Assembly (NCBI GenBank): GCA_046734335.1
Contig: JBKPRA010000072.1
Location: 1 to 64,000, forward strand
Reading direction: 5' to 3'
From: DATBLE01 sp046734335
GTDB lineage: Bacteria; Actinomycetota; Thermoleophilia; Gaiellales; Gaiellaceae
DNA: 64,000 nucleotides
The notes under the pieces are model-generated. The model was not told the DNA's origin and did no database searches. It saw only the letters and a list, made by a program, of their open reading frames with translations. The position numbers were made by a program, and so were the translations under genes. Within the stretch, counting starts at the first letter, position 1; the number at the start of each line of letters is the position of its first letter. Shown here piece after piece: positions 15,542 through 23,175 of the stretch.

Positions 15542-16458
15542 TCGAGGACCGTATGCGCCTCGAGGGCATCCATCACATCACCTGCATCACCGGTGACGCG
15601 CCTCGGAACGTCGAGTTCTATGCGGGCACCCTCGGGCTCCGGCTCGTGAAGAAGACGGTCAACCAGGACGACCCGACCGTCTATCACCTGTTCTACGCCG
15701 ACGAGTCCGGCTCCGCCGGCTCGGACATGACCTTCTTCGAGTACCCAGGAGCGGGGCGCGGGCAGGCCGGGGCGGGAATGGTCCACCGGGTGATCTGGCG
15801 GGTCGGCTCCGCGAACGCGCTCGACTTCTGGGAGCGGCGGCTCGGCGAGGTGGGCGTCACCTCGGAGCGCGACGACGGGACCCTTCGCTTCCGCGATCCG
15901 GAGGGCCTCGAGCTGGAGCTGGCGGTCGTCGAGACGGACGATGAGCCGCTCGTCGCCCGCCACCCCGACATCCCCGCGGAGCTCGCCCTCCAGGGGTTCG
16001 ACTCGGTGCGCGTCTTCGCCGACGATCCTGCGCGCAGTCGCCCCTTCCTCGAGACGGGCCTGGGCTTCCGGCCCGAATCCGACGTGGTCTACGAGTCCAG
16101 GGGCGACAAGCGGGGCTCACGCTACGTCTACGACGTGACCGACCGGCCGGGCTTCGGCGGCGCAGGCACGGTTCATCATGTCGCGTGGGCCTCGCCGATG
16201 GACGAGCACGAGGCCTGGCGAACGCGCGTGCAGGAGTCGGGCGCCCGGCCGACGCCGGTGATCGACCGCTTCTACTTCCGCTCGATCTACTTCCGCGAGC
16301 CGAGCGGCGTGCTGTTCGAGATCGCGACGATCGGGCCCGGCTTCGCCACCGACGAGCCGCTCGAGCACCTGGGCGAGCGCCTGTCGCTGCCGCCGGCGTT
16401 CGAGCACCTCCGCGACCGGGTCGAGCCCGTCCTCACGCCGCTGCCGAGCCCGCGTTAG
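15538..16458 (+). CDS. VOC-family ring-cleaving dioxygenase-like protein
   Basis: 306 residues made of two glyoxalase/extradiol modules. The N-terminal GIHHITCITGD carries the first metal His, the centre has HHVAWASP, and the C-terminal GVLFEIATIGPGF carries a Glu ligand. This arrangement matches the MhqO/LinE-like proteins annotated as ring-cleaving (hydroquinone) dioxygenases, so Fe(II)-dependent cleavage of a quinol is possible; the substrate is inferred from the family only. ATG 15538 overlaps the upstream stop; ATG 15553 (MRLEGIHHIT) is an alternative start. It is followed after one base by the FkbM methyltransferase gene. Confidence 0.8.
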   Translation: MIEDRMRLEGIHHITCITGDAPRNVEFYAGTLGLRLVKKTVNQDDPTVYHLFYADESGSAGSDMTFFEYPGAGRGQAGAGMVHRVIWRVGSANALDFWERRLGEVGVTSERDDGTLRFRDPEGLELELAVVETDDEPLVARHPDIPAELALQGFDSVRVFADDPARSRPFLETGLGFRPESDVVYESRGDKRGSRYVYDVTDRPGFGGAGTVHHVAWASPMDEHEAWRTRVQESGARPTPVIDRFYFRSIYFREPSGVLFEIATIGPGFATDEPLEHLGERLSLPPAFEHLRDRVEPVLTPLPSPR

Positions 16459-16459
16459 C

Positions 16460-17299
16460 GTGGGCGGGCGCAGGGCTCGTCTCGAGGCACGCGAGGCATT
16501 CTTCGCCGCCGCGGGCGAGGTGACGCCGTACGTCGCCGTCGAGGTGGGAGACGACATCTTCTTTGTCGCCACCGACGACACTGGTGTCGGCAGGCGCGTG
16601 TTCGTTCGCGGCCGCCGGCGCGACATGACCATGCTGGCGAACGGGCTCGCCGAGCTGGGTGCGCGCGGAATCGAGCCGCCGGCCGATCCAGTCTTCGTCG
16701 AGGTCGGCGCGAACATGGGCACGACCACCGTCATGGCTCTGAGGCGCCACGGGTTCGCTTCGGCCGTGGCGCTCGAGCCCTCGCCGCAGAACGCCTGGCT
16801 CTGTCGGTTGAACCTGGTCGCGAACGGGCTCGAAGATCGCGTCACGCTGTTGCCGGTCGCGGCCAGTGACCGCTCGGAGGAGATGGACCTCGTGATCGGC
16901 AGTGGCAACCGCGGCGGGCACCGCGTCCTGTCTGGCGGTAGCGACCATCCCGCGCGGGCCGGCAGCGTGCGCAGCGTCACGCTCGACAGCCTCGTCGAGG
17001 GCGGGACGATCGAGCCGGCGCGCGTCGGGCTGCTCTGGTGCGACGCCGCCGGTCACGACGCCTACGCCGTGCTCGGCGCGTCCCGTCTGGTCGAGGCGCG
17101 CGTGCCGATGATCGTCAACGTCGCCCGCGGGATCGCGGGGGCGACGCGGGAAGCGTTCGTCTCGCTGCTCACCCCGTACTACGCGGAGATCGTCGAGCTG
17201 CGCAAGGCGAAGCGCACGTTGCCGATCGACGCGCTGGCCGACCTCGTCGCCGGCTACCACCACAAGGGTGACGTGCTGCTCGTACCGGCCCCCTCGTGA
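16460..17299 (+). CDS. FkbM-family methyltransferase
   Basis: 279 residues. A SAM-binding core is visible: FVEVGANMGTTTVMALR (motif I, about 75-91), VALEPSPQNAWLCRLN (motif II) and VTLLPVAASD, the layout of FkbM enzymes that O-methylate sugars or natural products. The expected post-motif Asp is seen in LLWCDAAGHD. GTG 16460 follows the previous stop after one base. Its own stop overlaps the GTG start of acdS (GTGA). The acceptor is unknown; FkbM genes often belong to surface glycan or secondary metabolite loci, but no such locus surrounds it here. Confidence 0.82.
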   Translation: MGGRRARLEAREAFFAAAGEVTPYVAVEVGDDIFFVATDDTGVGRRVFVRGRRRDMTMLANGLAELGARGIEPPADPVFVEVGANMGTTTVMALRRHGFASAVALEPSPQNAWLCRLNLVANGLEDRVTLLPVAASDRSEEMDLVIGSGNRGGHRVLSGGSDHPARAGSVRSVTLDSLVEGGTIEPARVGLLWCDAAGHDAYAVLGASRLVEARVPMIVNVARGIAGATREAFVSLLTPYYAEIVELRKAKRTLPIDALADLVAGYHHKGDVLLVPAPS

Positions 17300-18309
17300 C
17301 CGCTGCCCTCGACCGCTTCGAGCGCTTTCCGTTGCTCCTCGGCCCATCGCCTGTCCATCCGCTCGAGCGCCTGACCGACCATCTCGGCGGCGCGTCGCTC
17401 TGGGCCAAGCGCGACGACGTCTCCTCCGGACTCGCCTTCGGCGGGAACAAGACCCGCAAGCTCGAGTACCTGGTCGCCGAAGCACTCGCCCAGGGCTGCG
17501 ACACGCTCGTCTCGATCGGCGGGGTGCAGTCGAACCACACACGGCAGGTGGCAGCCGCTGCCGCACGAGCCGGTCTCGGGTGCGTCCTCGTCCAGGAGAG
17601 CTGGGTCGACTGGCCCGACGTCGTCTACGACCGGGTCGGGAACATCCTGCTCTCGCGGATCCTCGGCGCCGAGGTGCGGCTGGTTCAGGCGGAGTTCGGG
17701 ATCGGGTTCAAGGAGAGCTGGGAGCAGGCGCTCGCCGACGTCCAGGCCCGCCGCGGGAAGCCCTACGCGATCCCGGCCGGTGCGTCCGACCATCCGCTGG
17801 GTGGGCTCGGCTACGCGCGCTGGGCGCAGGAGGTTGCCGACCAGGAGGCGGAGCTTGGTGTGTTCTTCGACACGGTGATCGTCTGCTCGGTGACGGGGTC
17901 GACCCAGGCGGGGATGGTCGCCGGCTTCGCCGGGCAGGAGCGGTCGCGTCGCGTAATGGGCATCGACGGCTCGGCCAAGCCGCGCGAGACGCTCGAGCAG
18001 GTGACCCGGATCGCGCAGGCGACCGCGAAGCTGATCGCGGTCGGACGTGAGCTCCACTCGGACGAGTTCGTCCTCGATGACCGCTACCACGCCGGCACCT
18101 ACGGGATCCCCGACGAGCGCACGCTCGACGCTATCCGGCTCGCCGCGCGGCTGGAAGGGATGATCACGGACCCCGTCTACGAGGGGAAATCGATGGCTGC
18201 GCTGGTCGACCTGGTCGGCCGCGGGGAGATCCCGAAGGACGCGACCGTGCTCTACGCCCACCTGGGTGGCCAACCGGCGCTGAACGCGTACGCCGGGCTC
18301 TTTCGCTAG
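17296..18309 (+). CDS. acdS: 1-aminocyclopropane-1-carboxylate deaminase
   Basis: A 337-residue PLP enzyme of the tryptophan-synthase-beta fold that opens ACC to 2-oxobutyrate and ammonia. The PLP lysine is Lys52 in FGGNKTRK; the Ser nucleophile lies in SIGGVQSNHTRQ. The two residues that separate ACC deaminase from D-cysteine desulfhydrase in mutational studies are both of the deaminase type: Glu in DPVYEGKSM and Leu in YAHLGG. Sequence runs such as SGLAFGGNKTRKLEYL and CSVTGSTQAGM are close to known AcdS. Its physiological use outside plant association is unclear; nitrogen scavenging is possible. GTG start overlaps the FkbM stop. Confidence 0.9.
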   Translation: MTAALDRFERFPLLLGPSPVHPLERLTDHLGGASLWAKRDDVSSGLAFGGNKTRKLEYLVAEALAQGCDTLVSIGGVQSNHTRQVAAAAARAGLGCVLVQESWVDWPDVVYDRVGNILLSRILGAEVRLVQAEFGIGFKESWEQALADVQARRGKPYAIPAGASDHPLGGLGYARWAQEVADQEAELGVFFDTVIVCSVTGSTQAGMVAGFAGQERSRRVMGIDGSAKPRETLEQVTRIAQATAKLIAVGRELHSDEFVLDDRYHAGTYGIPDERTLDAIRLAARLEGMITDPVYEGKSMAALVDLVGRGEIPKDATVLYAHLGGQPALNAYAGLFR

Positions 18310-18338
18310 GGGCAGGCACCCGGACGGGTGCCTGCCCC
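18309..18338. terminator. 14-bp palindromic terminator between convergent genes
   Basis: Left arm GGGGCAGGCACCCG (18309-18322), a two-base spacer, and an exact right arm (18325-18338). The element overlaps the last base of the acdS stop and lies 11 bp from the end of the convergent cupin gene, so it probably terminates both. It closely resembles the element at 31621-31654. Confidence 0.75.
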
Positions 18339-18349
18339 TGCGTGGAGGC

Positions 18350-18928
18350 CTAGGCGACCGCCGGCCGTGCCGGCACGACCTGGTCCGGTGCGTAGGTCGC
18401 CTGGTAGCCCAGCATCCTCCCGAGCGGTGAGCCGACCGCGAGCCCTGCGGTCTGCAGCCAGGCGGGTGGGAACGGAAGCCGGACGGTGTCGAAGTGCGCC
18501 TTCGCGATCACCGCGAGACGGAACGGGTTCATCGGCATGCCCTTGCGGCTCGTCTTGCCGTCGGCTGCGAGGGCGAACATCGTCTCGACCAGCGACTCAA
18601 ACTGGAGCGCCGGCCGGATCTCGCAGACGAAACGGACGGGCTCGTCGCCCGAGTTCCAGAACTTGTGCGCCGTTCCGGGCTCGACGATGGCGACGTCCCC
18701 GGGGCCCAGCTCGAGCTGCTTGCGGCCGACCTTCAGCGCCAGAGTGCCCTCCGCGACGGCGAAGCGCTCGCTCTGCGCCGGGTGGACGTGCGCCGCGGCG
18801 ACCGCACCGCCCGGCTGGACGATCGTCTCGACGACGACGGCCTCGCCGTCGGTGTCCGCCGAGGTGGCGAGAAAGGTAAGGCGCTCGCCTGTCGCCGTGT
18901 TCTCGATGGTGTCGCCCGTGCGGATCAT
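18350..18928 (-). CDS. Cupin-domain protein with C-terminal extension
   Basis: 192 residues. A complete cupin barrel occupies about 30-110: motif 1 HVHPAQSERFAVAEGTL, motif 2 GDVAIVEPGTAHKFWN. The two His of motif 1, the Glu and the His of motif 2 make a full metal site. The remaining ~80 residues are helical with an FRLAVIAKAHFDTVRLP segment and may be peripheral or membrane-associated. The substrate is unknown. A good Shine-Dalgarno (AAGGAGG) precedes ATG 18928. It is monocistronic, convergent with acdS. Confidence 0.75.
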   Translation of the reverse strand: MIRTGDTIENTATGERLTFLATSADTDGEAVVVETIVQPGGAVAAAHVHPAQSERFAVAEGTLALKVGRKQLELGPGDVAIVEPGTAHKFWNSGDEPVRFVCEIRPALQFESLVETMFALAADGKTSRKGMPMNPFRLAVIAKAHFDTVRLPFPPAWLQTAGLAVGSPLGRMLGYQATYAPDQVVPARPAVA

Positions 18929-19064
18929 TCCTTGCCTCCTTCGGTGTCGGGATTGACACCACGGATGCTGCTTCCGCAGGGCTCGAAATTCGTCGGCTCC
19001 GAGGGCGATTTCGGCTCCGCGCAGCGGCCGATCTTCGCGGCGGCCGCCTCCTCCTCGAGGAGGA

Positions 19065-20360
19065 CTAGGACTCGCCCGGCTGGACGAGGCCGGACTCGTA
19101 GGCGAGTACGACCGCCTGGACGCGATCGCGTAGCTGAAGCTTCATCAGGACGTGCGCGACGTGCGTCTTGACGGTGGTCTCGCTGACGAACAGCTCCTTC
19201 GCGATCTCCGCGTTCGAGAGCCCGCGGGCGATCAGCTTGAGCACTTCCAGCTCGCGGGCAGTCAGCTCGGTGAGCTGCTCGGGGGACGTTCGCACCGAGT
19301 CTGGTGGGCGCCTGACGAACTCCTCGATCACGCGCCTCGTCACCGAGGGAGCCAGCAGCGCGTCCCCGCTCGCCACCGCGCGAATGCCGGCGACGAGCTG
19401 CTCCGGCGGCACGTCCTTCAGCAGGAAGCCGCTGGCGCCGGCTCTGAGCGCCTCGTAGACGTACTCGTCCATGTCGAAAGTGGTCAGCATGACGACCTTG
19501 GCCGTGGCGCCTTCGTCCCCCAGCAGCCGTCGCGTCGCCTCGATCCCGTCGAGCTCGGGCATGCGGACGTCCATCAGGACGACGTCCGGAGAGAGGCCTC
19601 GCGCCTGCGTCAGCGCCTCCTGGCCGTCGGCCGCCTCGCCGACGACCTCGAAGTCGGGCTCGGCCTCGAGGATCATCTTGAAGCCGGTGCGGACGAGGGC
19701 CTGGTCGTCGACGATCAGCACCCGCACCCTTCCGCTGTCCTCCGCAGCGGGGTCGCCCTGCCGATCCGCGAGCTGCGTCGCCCCTTCATCCGTCACGGTC
19801 CGGAGCGCCGGGAAATCGTCCGGGAGACCGTGCACCGCGAGCTGGTAGATGCGCATCGGCCGGTCGAAGTCCTTGAGCAGATGGTGGCCGAGGTCGCGCA
19901 GCTCGAGGCCGTCGAGCTCGGCCTCTTCGTCCTCGAGCAGCGACCGGGTGGTCTCGGAGACGAGGATCTGACCGCCGTGTCCTGCGTCGCAGATCCGTGC
20001 GGCGCGGTGAACGGCGAGACCCACGTACTGGTCGCCTGCGGGGGTGGCCTCGCCGGTGTGCACGCCGATTCGGACGCGCAGCTCGACTCCTTCGGGCCAG
20101 GAGTGCGCCGCTAGCGCACGCTGGGCGGCCACGGCCGCGTCAACCGCCTGCCGGGGGCGGCGGAAGGCGACGAAGAACGAGTCGCCGTCGGCGTCGAGCT
20201 CGCGACCCTCCGTGTCGGCCCAGGCCTTGCGGAGCAGGCGCTCGTGGTCGCCCATCACGGCGGTGTATCCGTCGCGGAGCTGCCGCAGGAGCGCCGTCGA
20301 GCCCTCGACATCGCTGAACAGGAAGGTGAGGGTGGTGGTGCCGGTCTCGTCCGAATTCAC
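19065..20360 (-). CDS. Cyclase-receiver-LuxR fusion response regulator
   Basis: 431 residues in three modules. Residues ~8-175 are a class III nucleotide cyclase domain with both metal Asp (Asp17 in FSDVEGST, Asp60 in DADGDSF) and the catalytic Arg (Arg122), but the purine-reading Lys is Asp and the conserved Asn is His118. Residues ~212-335 are a receiver domain (Asp218/219, phospho-acceptor Asp264 in LMDVRMP, Thr293, Lys315). Residues ~364-425 are a LuxR/NarL helix-turn-helix (LTARELEVLKLIARGLSNAEIA, in parts). GTG start overlaps the kinase stop. It is the last gene of the signalling operon and the output of the kinases upstream. Activity of the cyclase half is uncertain. Confidence 0.88.
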   Translation of the reverse strand: MNSDETGTTTLTFLFSDVEGSTALLRQLRDGYTAVMGDHERLLRKAWADTEGRELDADGDSFFVAFRRPRQAVDAAVAAQRALAAHSWPEGVELRVRIGVHTGEATPAGDQYVGLAVHRAARICDAGHGGQILVSETTRSLLEDEEAELDGLELRDLGHHLLKDFDRPMRIYQLAVHGLPDDFPALRTVTDEGATQLADRQGDPAAEDSGRVRVLIVDDQALVRTGFKMILEAEPDFEVVGEAADGQEALTQARGLSPDVVLMDVRMPELDGIEATRRLLGDEGATAKVVMLTTFDMDEYVYEALRAGASGFLLKDVPPEQLVAGIRAVASGDALLAPSVTRRVIEEFVRRPPDSVRTSPEQLTELTARELEVLKLIARGLSNAEIAKELFVSETTVKTHVAHVLMKLQLRDRVQAVVLAYESGLVQPGES

Positions 20361-21535
20361 GCGATGGGGAGTGTGGCATGGAGGCGGAACCCGCCGTCGG
20401 CCTGTGGCCCGGCCTCGAGCTCGCCTCCGTACACGGACACTCGCTCGCGCATGCCTACGAGCCCGTGTCCGCTTCCCCCACCGTCGCCGCCACCGCGCCC
20501 GTCGTCGCTGATCGTCAGCTCGACCGTGCCGTTCGCGTATTGCACGACCACCTCGGCCTTCCCGGCGCGCGCGTGTTTGACCGCGTTCGTCAGTGCCTCC
20601 TGCACGATGCGATAGGCGGTCGTGTCGATCCCCGCCGGCAGCGGCACCGGGGTGCCTTCAATTCGGAGCTCGACCGGCAGCCCGGTCTCCCGGGTGTGCG
20701 CGACGAGCTTCTCGATGTGCTCCATGCTCGGCTGCGGCGCGAGCGCGGGCGCCTCGTCGGGGCGGCGCAGCACTCCGACCATGCGGCGCATCTCGGCGAG
20801 CGCCTCGCGGCCGGTCTGCTCGACGACGAGCAGCGCCTCGCGCTCTTTCTCCTGGTCGGCCTCGAGCAGACGCCGGACCGCCGAGGCCTGCACGGTCATG
20901 ACGCTGACGCTGTGGCCGACGACGTCGTGCAGCTCGCGCGCGATCCGCGCCCGCTCCTCGGCGACGGCGAGCCGCGCCTGCTCCTCCCGCTCCAGCTCCG
21001 CCTGCTCGGCGAGACGTCTGGTGGCGTCCGTCTCCCGTAGCCGGCCGCCGAGAGCGAAGCCGATGACCCAGGCGATCGAGAAGGTGATGAACGTCCAGAC
21101 GTAGTCGCCGACCGGCGTGGGGTGCGGGTCGTTGATGCCGACGACGACGGATGTGAGCTGCATCGCGAGCCAGCCGGCCACGGCGTCCCTGCGGTCGGGC
21201 CGCATTCCGAACCAGGCCGAGATGCCGAGCGCGACCAGGAACGAGACGAAGCTGTTGTTGAGGAAGCCGCCGTCGGCGAACGACGCCGCGACGACCACCG
21301 CGGCCGACGTCAGCGGCGCACCCATCGGAAAACGGCGACGGAAGAAGAGGGGACAGAGAAAGCCGAAGGTGATCACCACGTCCAGCCACGGCGGACCTTC
21401 GGCGCCGTTCGGATCGGGAGCCCTCAAGGCGATCGAGAGCAACCCGGCGATGGCCGCGACGATCAGCGCGTCGACCCAGAACCGGCGGGCGAGCGACGAG
21501 AGGCGGCTCACGAGACCGGCGGTCCGGCGCGTCAC
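20357..21535 (-). CDS. Sensor histidine kinase, NarL-type (HisKA_3 + HATPase)
   Basis: 392 residues. About five membrane helices (~20-165) with hardly any extracytoplasmic loop, a coiled coil (~170-195), the HisKA_3 dimerisation helix with phospho-His203 in ARELHDVVGHSVSVM, and a HATPase domain with N-box EALTNAVKHA, G-box DDGRGGGDGG and GLVGMRERV. The start GTG 21535 overlaps the stop of the truncated kinase (GTGA); its own TGA overlaps the GTG of the response regulator. Intramembrane-sensing kinases of this class often answer envelope stress, but the signal is unknown. It is the only complete kinase of the operon. Confidence 0.9.
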   Translation of the reverse strand: MTRRTAGLVSRLSSLARRFWVDALIVAAIAGLLSIALRAPDPNGAEGPPWLDVVITFGFLCPLFFRRRFPMGAPLTSAAVVVAASFADGGFLNNSFVSFLVALGISAWFGMRPDRRDAVAGWLAMQLTSVVVGINDPHPTPVGDYVWTFITFSIAWVIGFALGGRLRETDATRRLAEQAELEREEQARLAVAEERARIARELHDVVGHSVSVMTVQASAVRRLLEADQEKEREALLVVEQTGREALAEMRRMVGVLRRPDEAPALAPQPSMEHIEKLVAHTRETGLPVELRIEGTPVPLPAGIDTTAYRIVQEALTNAVKHARAGKAEVVVQYANGTVELTISDDGRGGGDGGGSGHGLVGMRERVSVYGGELEAGPQADGGFRLHATLPIA

Positions 21536-22452
21536 GGCTCCGGCTCCTCGTCCGGACTCCGGAGCACCCCGACCATGCGGCGCATCTCGGCGAGCGCCTC
21601 GCGGCCGGTCTGCTCGACGACGAGCAGCGCCTCGCGCTCCCTTTCCTGATGGGGGCGGAGTAGCCGCCGGGCCGCTGCGGCCTGGACGGTCATGACGCTG
21701 ACGCTGTGCCCGACCACGTCGTGGAGCTCCCGGGCGATTCGGGTTCGCTCCTCGGCCACCGCGAAGCGTGCCTGCTCCGCTCGTTGCTGCTCGGCGTGCG
21801 CCAGACGCTCCCTGGCCTCGTCCGCCTCGCGGAACTTGTGGCCGAGCACGAACCCGATTGACCAAGCGACCGTGAAGACGACGCACGTCAAGGCGAACCC
21901 CGCGACGCCGCCGCCATTCGGGCCGTTGTGGGCGATGATCGCGGTCACCCCGATGCCGAAGGCGAGGCCGGCGACCGCCTGGGTACGGTCGCGGAGCAGG
22001 CCGAACAGGACGAACACGGCCAGCGCAGTCAGGAACGGGATCACCCCGTGGGGAGTCAGGCGCCCGTCGACGAACGAGCTCGCAGCGAACACGAGCCCGC
22101 TCGTGACGAGCGCCCCGAAGGGGAATCGCCGGCGTGCGAACAGCGGTAGCGTCATCCCCAGCACGGCGAGGACGTCGAACCACAGGGGGCCGCGCGGGCC
22201 GTCCTTGACGTCCTGTGTGAGAACGACCTCGACCACGCCGACGACGACCGCGACGGCGAGGAGAGTGTCGAACCAGTACGCGCGTATGAGCGTCCAGAGC
22301 CGCTGCCGGTTCACGTTCTGAAGGTACTCCGCGACCCCGCCGGCCGCCTCGTCCGCGAGGACGATTCCGCTCCTCCTCCGCGGGGACGAGACGTGCCCGG
22401 GCGCGGGTTTGGAGTCCAGCCCGATCCAGTCGGGCTGCGCCTTTGCCGACAT
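21532..22452 (-). CDS. Truncated sensor kinase: membrane and His domain, no ATPase domain
   Basis: 306 residues. Membrane helices (~50-200), coiled coil and a HisKA_3 domain with His244 in ARELHDVVGHSVSVM, nearly identical over ~70 residues to the next kinase. The protein ends 62 residues after the His (LRSPDEEPEP), exactly where the HATPase domain should begin. The stop overlaps the start of the complete kinase, so the truncation is built into the operon and not an obvious sequencing error. It can dimerise and perhaps be phosphorylated by the complete kinase, but cannot bind ATP itself. Start is uncertain: ATG 22452 or GTG 22314, just before the first helix. Confidence 0.82.
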   Translation of the reverse strand: MSAKAQPDWIGLDSKPAPGHVSSPRRRSGIVLADEAAGGVAEYLQNVNRQRLWTLIRAYWFDTLLAVAVVVGVVEVVLTQDVKDGPRGPLWFDVLAVLGMTLPLFARRRFPFGALVTSGLVFAASSFVDGRLTPHGVIPFLTALAVFVLFGLLRDRTQAVAGLAFGIGVTAIIAHNGPNGGGVAGFALTCVVFTVAWSIGFVLGHKFREADEARERLAHAEQQRAEQARFAVAEERTRIARELHDVVGHSVSVMTVQAAAARRLLRPHQEREREALLVVEQTGREALAEMRRMVGVLRSPDEEPEP

Positions 22453-22501
22453 GTCCGAGCTGGAGGTGTACGGCCGCCCGACCTAGCGTCGGCCGGATTG
22501 C

Positions 22502-22532
22502 GGGAAGGGCCGCCTACGGGCGGCCCCTTCCC
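22502..22532 (-). terminator. Hairpin terminator after the RpiB-like gene
   Basis: GGGAAGGGCCGCC (22502-22514), loop TACG, and GGCGGCCCCTTCCC (22519-22532), complementary apart from one extra base. It begins two bases beyond the stop of the RpiB-like gene on the minus strand and separates it from the kinase operon. No T-run follows. Confidence 0.7.
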
Positions 22533-22534
22533 GG

Positions 22535-22942
22535 TCAATCGAGCTTGGCGATGTTCTCGCGCTCATCCTCGTCGGGCTTCTCGACCGAGAGCCAGGCGTC
22601 GACGATCGTGCGAGCGGTCGCGGGCTCGGTGCGCTTCAGGCTCATGACGAGGACGTTGGCGTCGTTCCAGCGGCGGGCACCCTCGGCGATCCACGGATCC
22701 CAGGCCAGCGCGGCACGGACTCCCGGCACCTTGTTCGCGGCCATCGCCGTGCCGGTGCCGGTCCAGCAAAAGAGGAGCCCCTGGTCGGCGTCGCCCGTCG
22801 CCACGGCGCGCGCGACTCGCCCTGCCACGTCCGGCCACTGGTCGCGGTCGAGCACGTCGACGTCATGGCCGGCACGGCGCAGCTGGTCGACGGCGGCGTC
22901 GAGTGCGTCGCCCTCGTCGTCGGCTCCGACCACGAACCTCAT
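22535..22942 (-). CDS. RpiB/LacA/LacB-family sugar-phosphate isomerase
   Basis: 135 residues, close to the usual ~140-150 of the family. The opening strand MRFVVGADDEGDAL matches the phosphate-binding start (normally DHAG). The catalytic region is FCWTGTGTAMAANKVPGVRAAL, in two parts: Cys followed by a GTGTAMAANK phosphate loop. It probably interconverts ribose-5-phosphate and ribulose-5-phosphate or a related pair. In place of the DHAG histidine there is DDEG, so the ring-opening His is missing and the substrate may differ. TAGGCT six bases before ATG 22942 suggests a leaderless transcript. Confidence 0.8.
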   Translation of the reverse strand: MRFVVGADDEGDALDAAVDQLRRAGHDVDVLDRDQWPDVAGRVARAVATGDADQGLLFCWTGTGTAMAANKVPGVRAALAWDPWIAEGARRWNDANVLVMSLKRTEPATARTIVDAWLSVEKPDEDERENIAKLD

Positions 22943-22948
22943 GCACCA

Positions 22949-22954
22949 AGCCTA
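22949..22954 (-). promoter_or_regulatory. -10 element of the RpiB-like gene
   Basis: TAGGCT on the minus strand, six bases before the ATG. It overlaps the T-rich tail of the terminator just upstream, so terminator and promoter are fused. Confidence 0.45.
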
Positions 22955-22986
22955 AAAAGAACTGCGCGACCCGAGGGGCCGCGCAG
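22952..22986 (-). terminator. Rho-independent terminator with T-run
   Basis: On the minus strand CTGCGCGGCCC pairs with GGGTCGCGCAG (one G-U pair, loop CTC; 22986-22962) and is followed by TTCTTTTTAG. It is the only classic terminator with a U-tract that I see in the window. It lies about 185 bp after the UbiB-type kinase stop and would end the four-gene operon that starts at 27519. Confidence 0.75.
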
Positions 22987-23067
22987 GAGCCGGGAGAGGT
23001 GCTCGAACGTTCCGGCGACTCTACTGCGGCCGTCCCACGAAGACAAGCGGCGGCGTAGGCTTGACCG

Positions 23068-23175
23068 ATGCGCAGGCTCTTCCGCCCGATCGAACGTGCG
23101 GCGATCGGCGTGCTGATGACGCTGCTCGCTGCGGTTCTCGAGCAGCGTGTTCGCTCGCGCCTGCGCGGCTCCTAG
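23068..23175 (+). CDS. Possible 35-residue protein
   Basis: Reads MRRLFRPIERAAIGVL..., a short amphipathic or membrane-associated helix between two clusters of arginines, ending RLRGS. Codon use resembles coding DNA and its stop shares CTAG with the convergent kinase stop. No Shine-Dalgarno is seen and there is no known homologue. The rest of the 22987-23171 gap shows nothing recognisable. Confidence 0.3.
   Translation: MRRLFRPIERAAIGVLMTLLAAVLEQRVRSRLRGS

Noticed and set aside
19049..19064. Perfect palindrome TCCTCCTCGAGGAGGA next to the response-regulator stop as a terminator
   Set aside because: It has no loop and only six pairs could form around a four-base loop; too weak to call alone.
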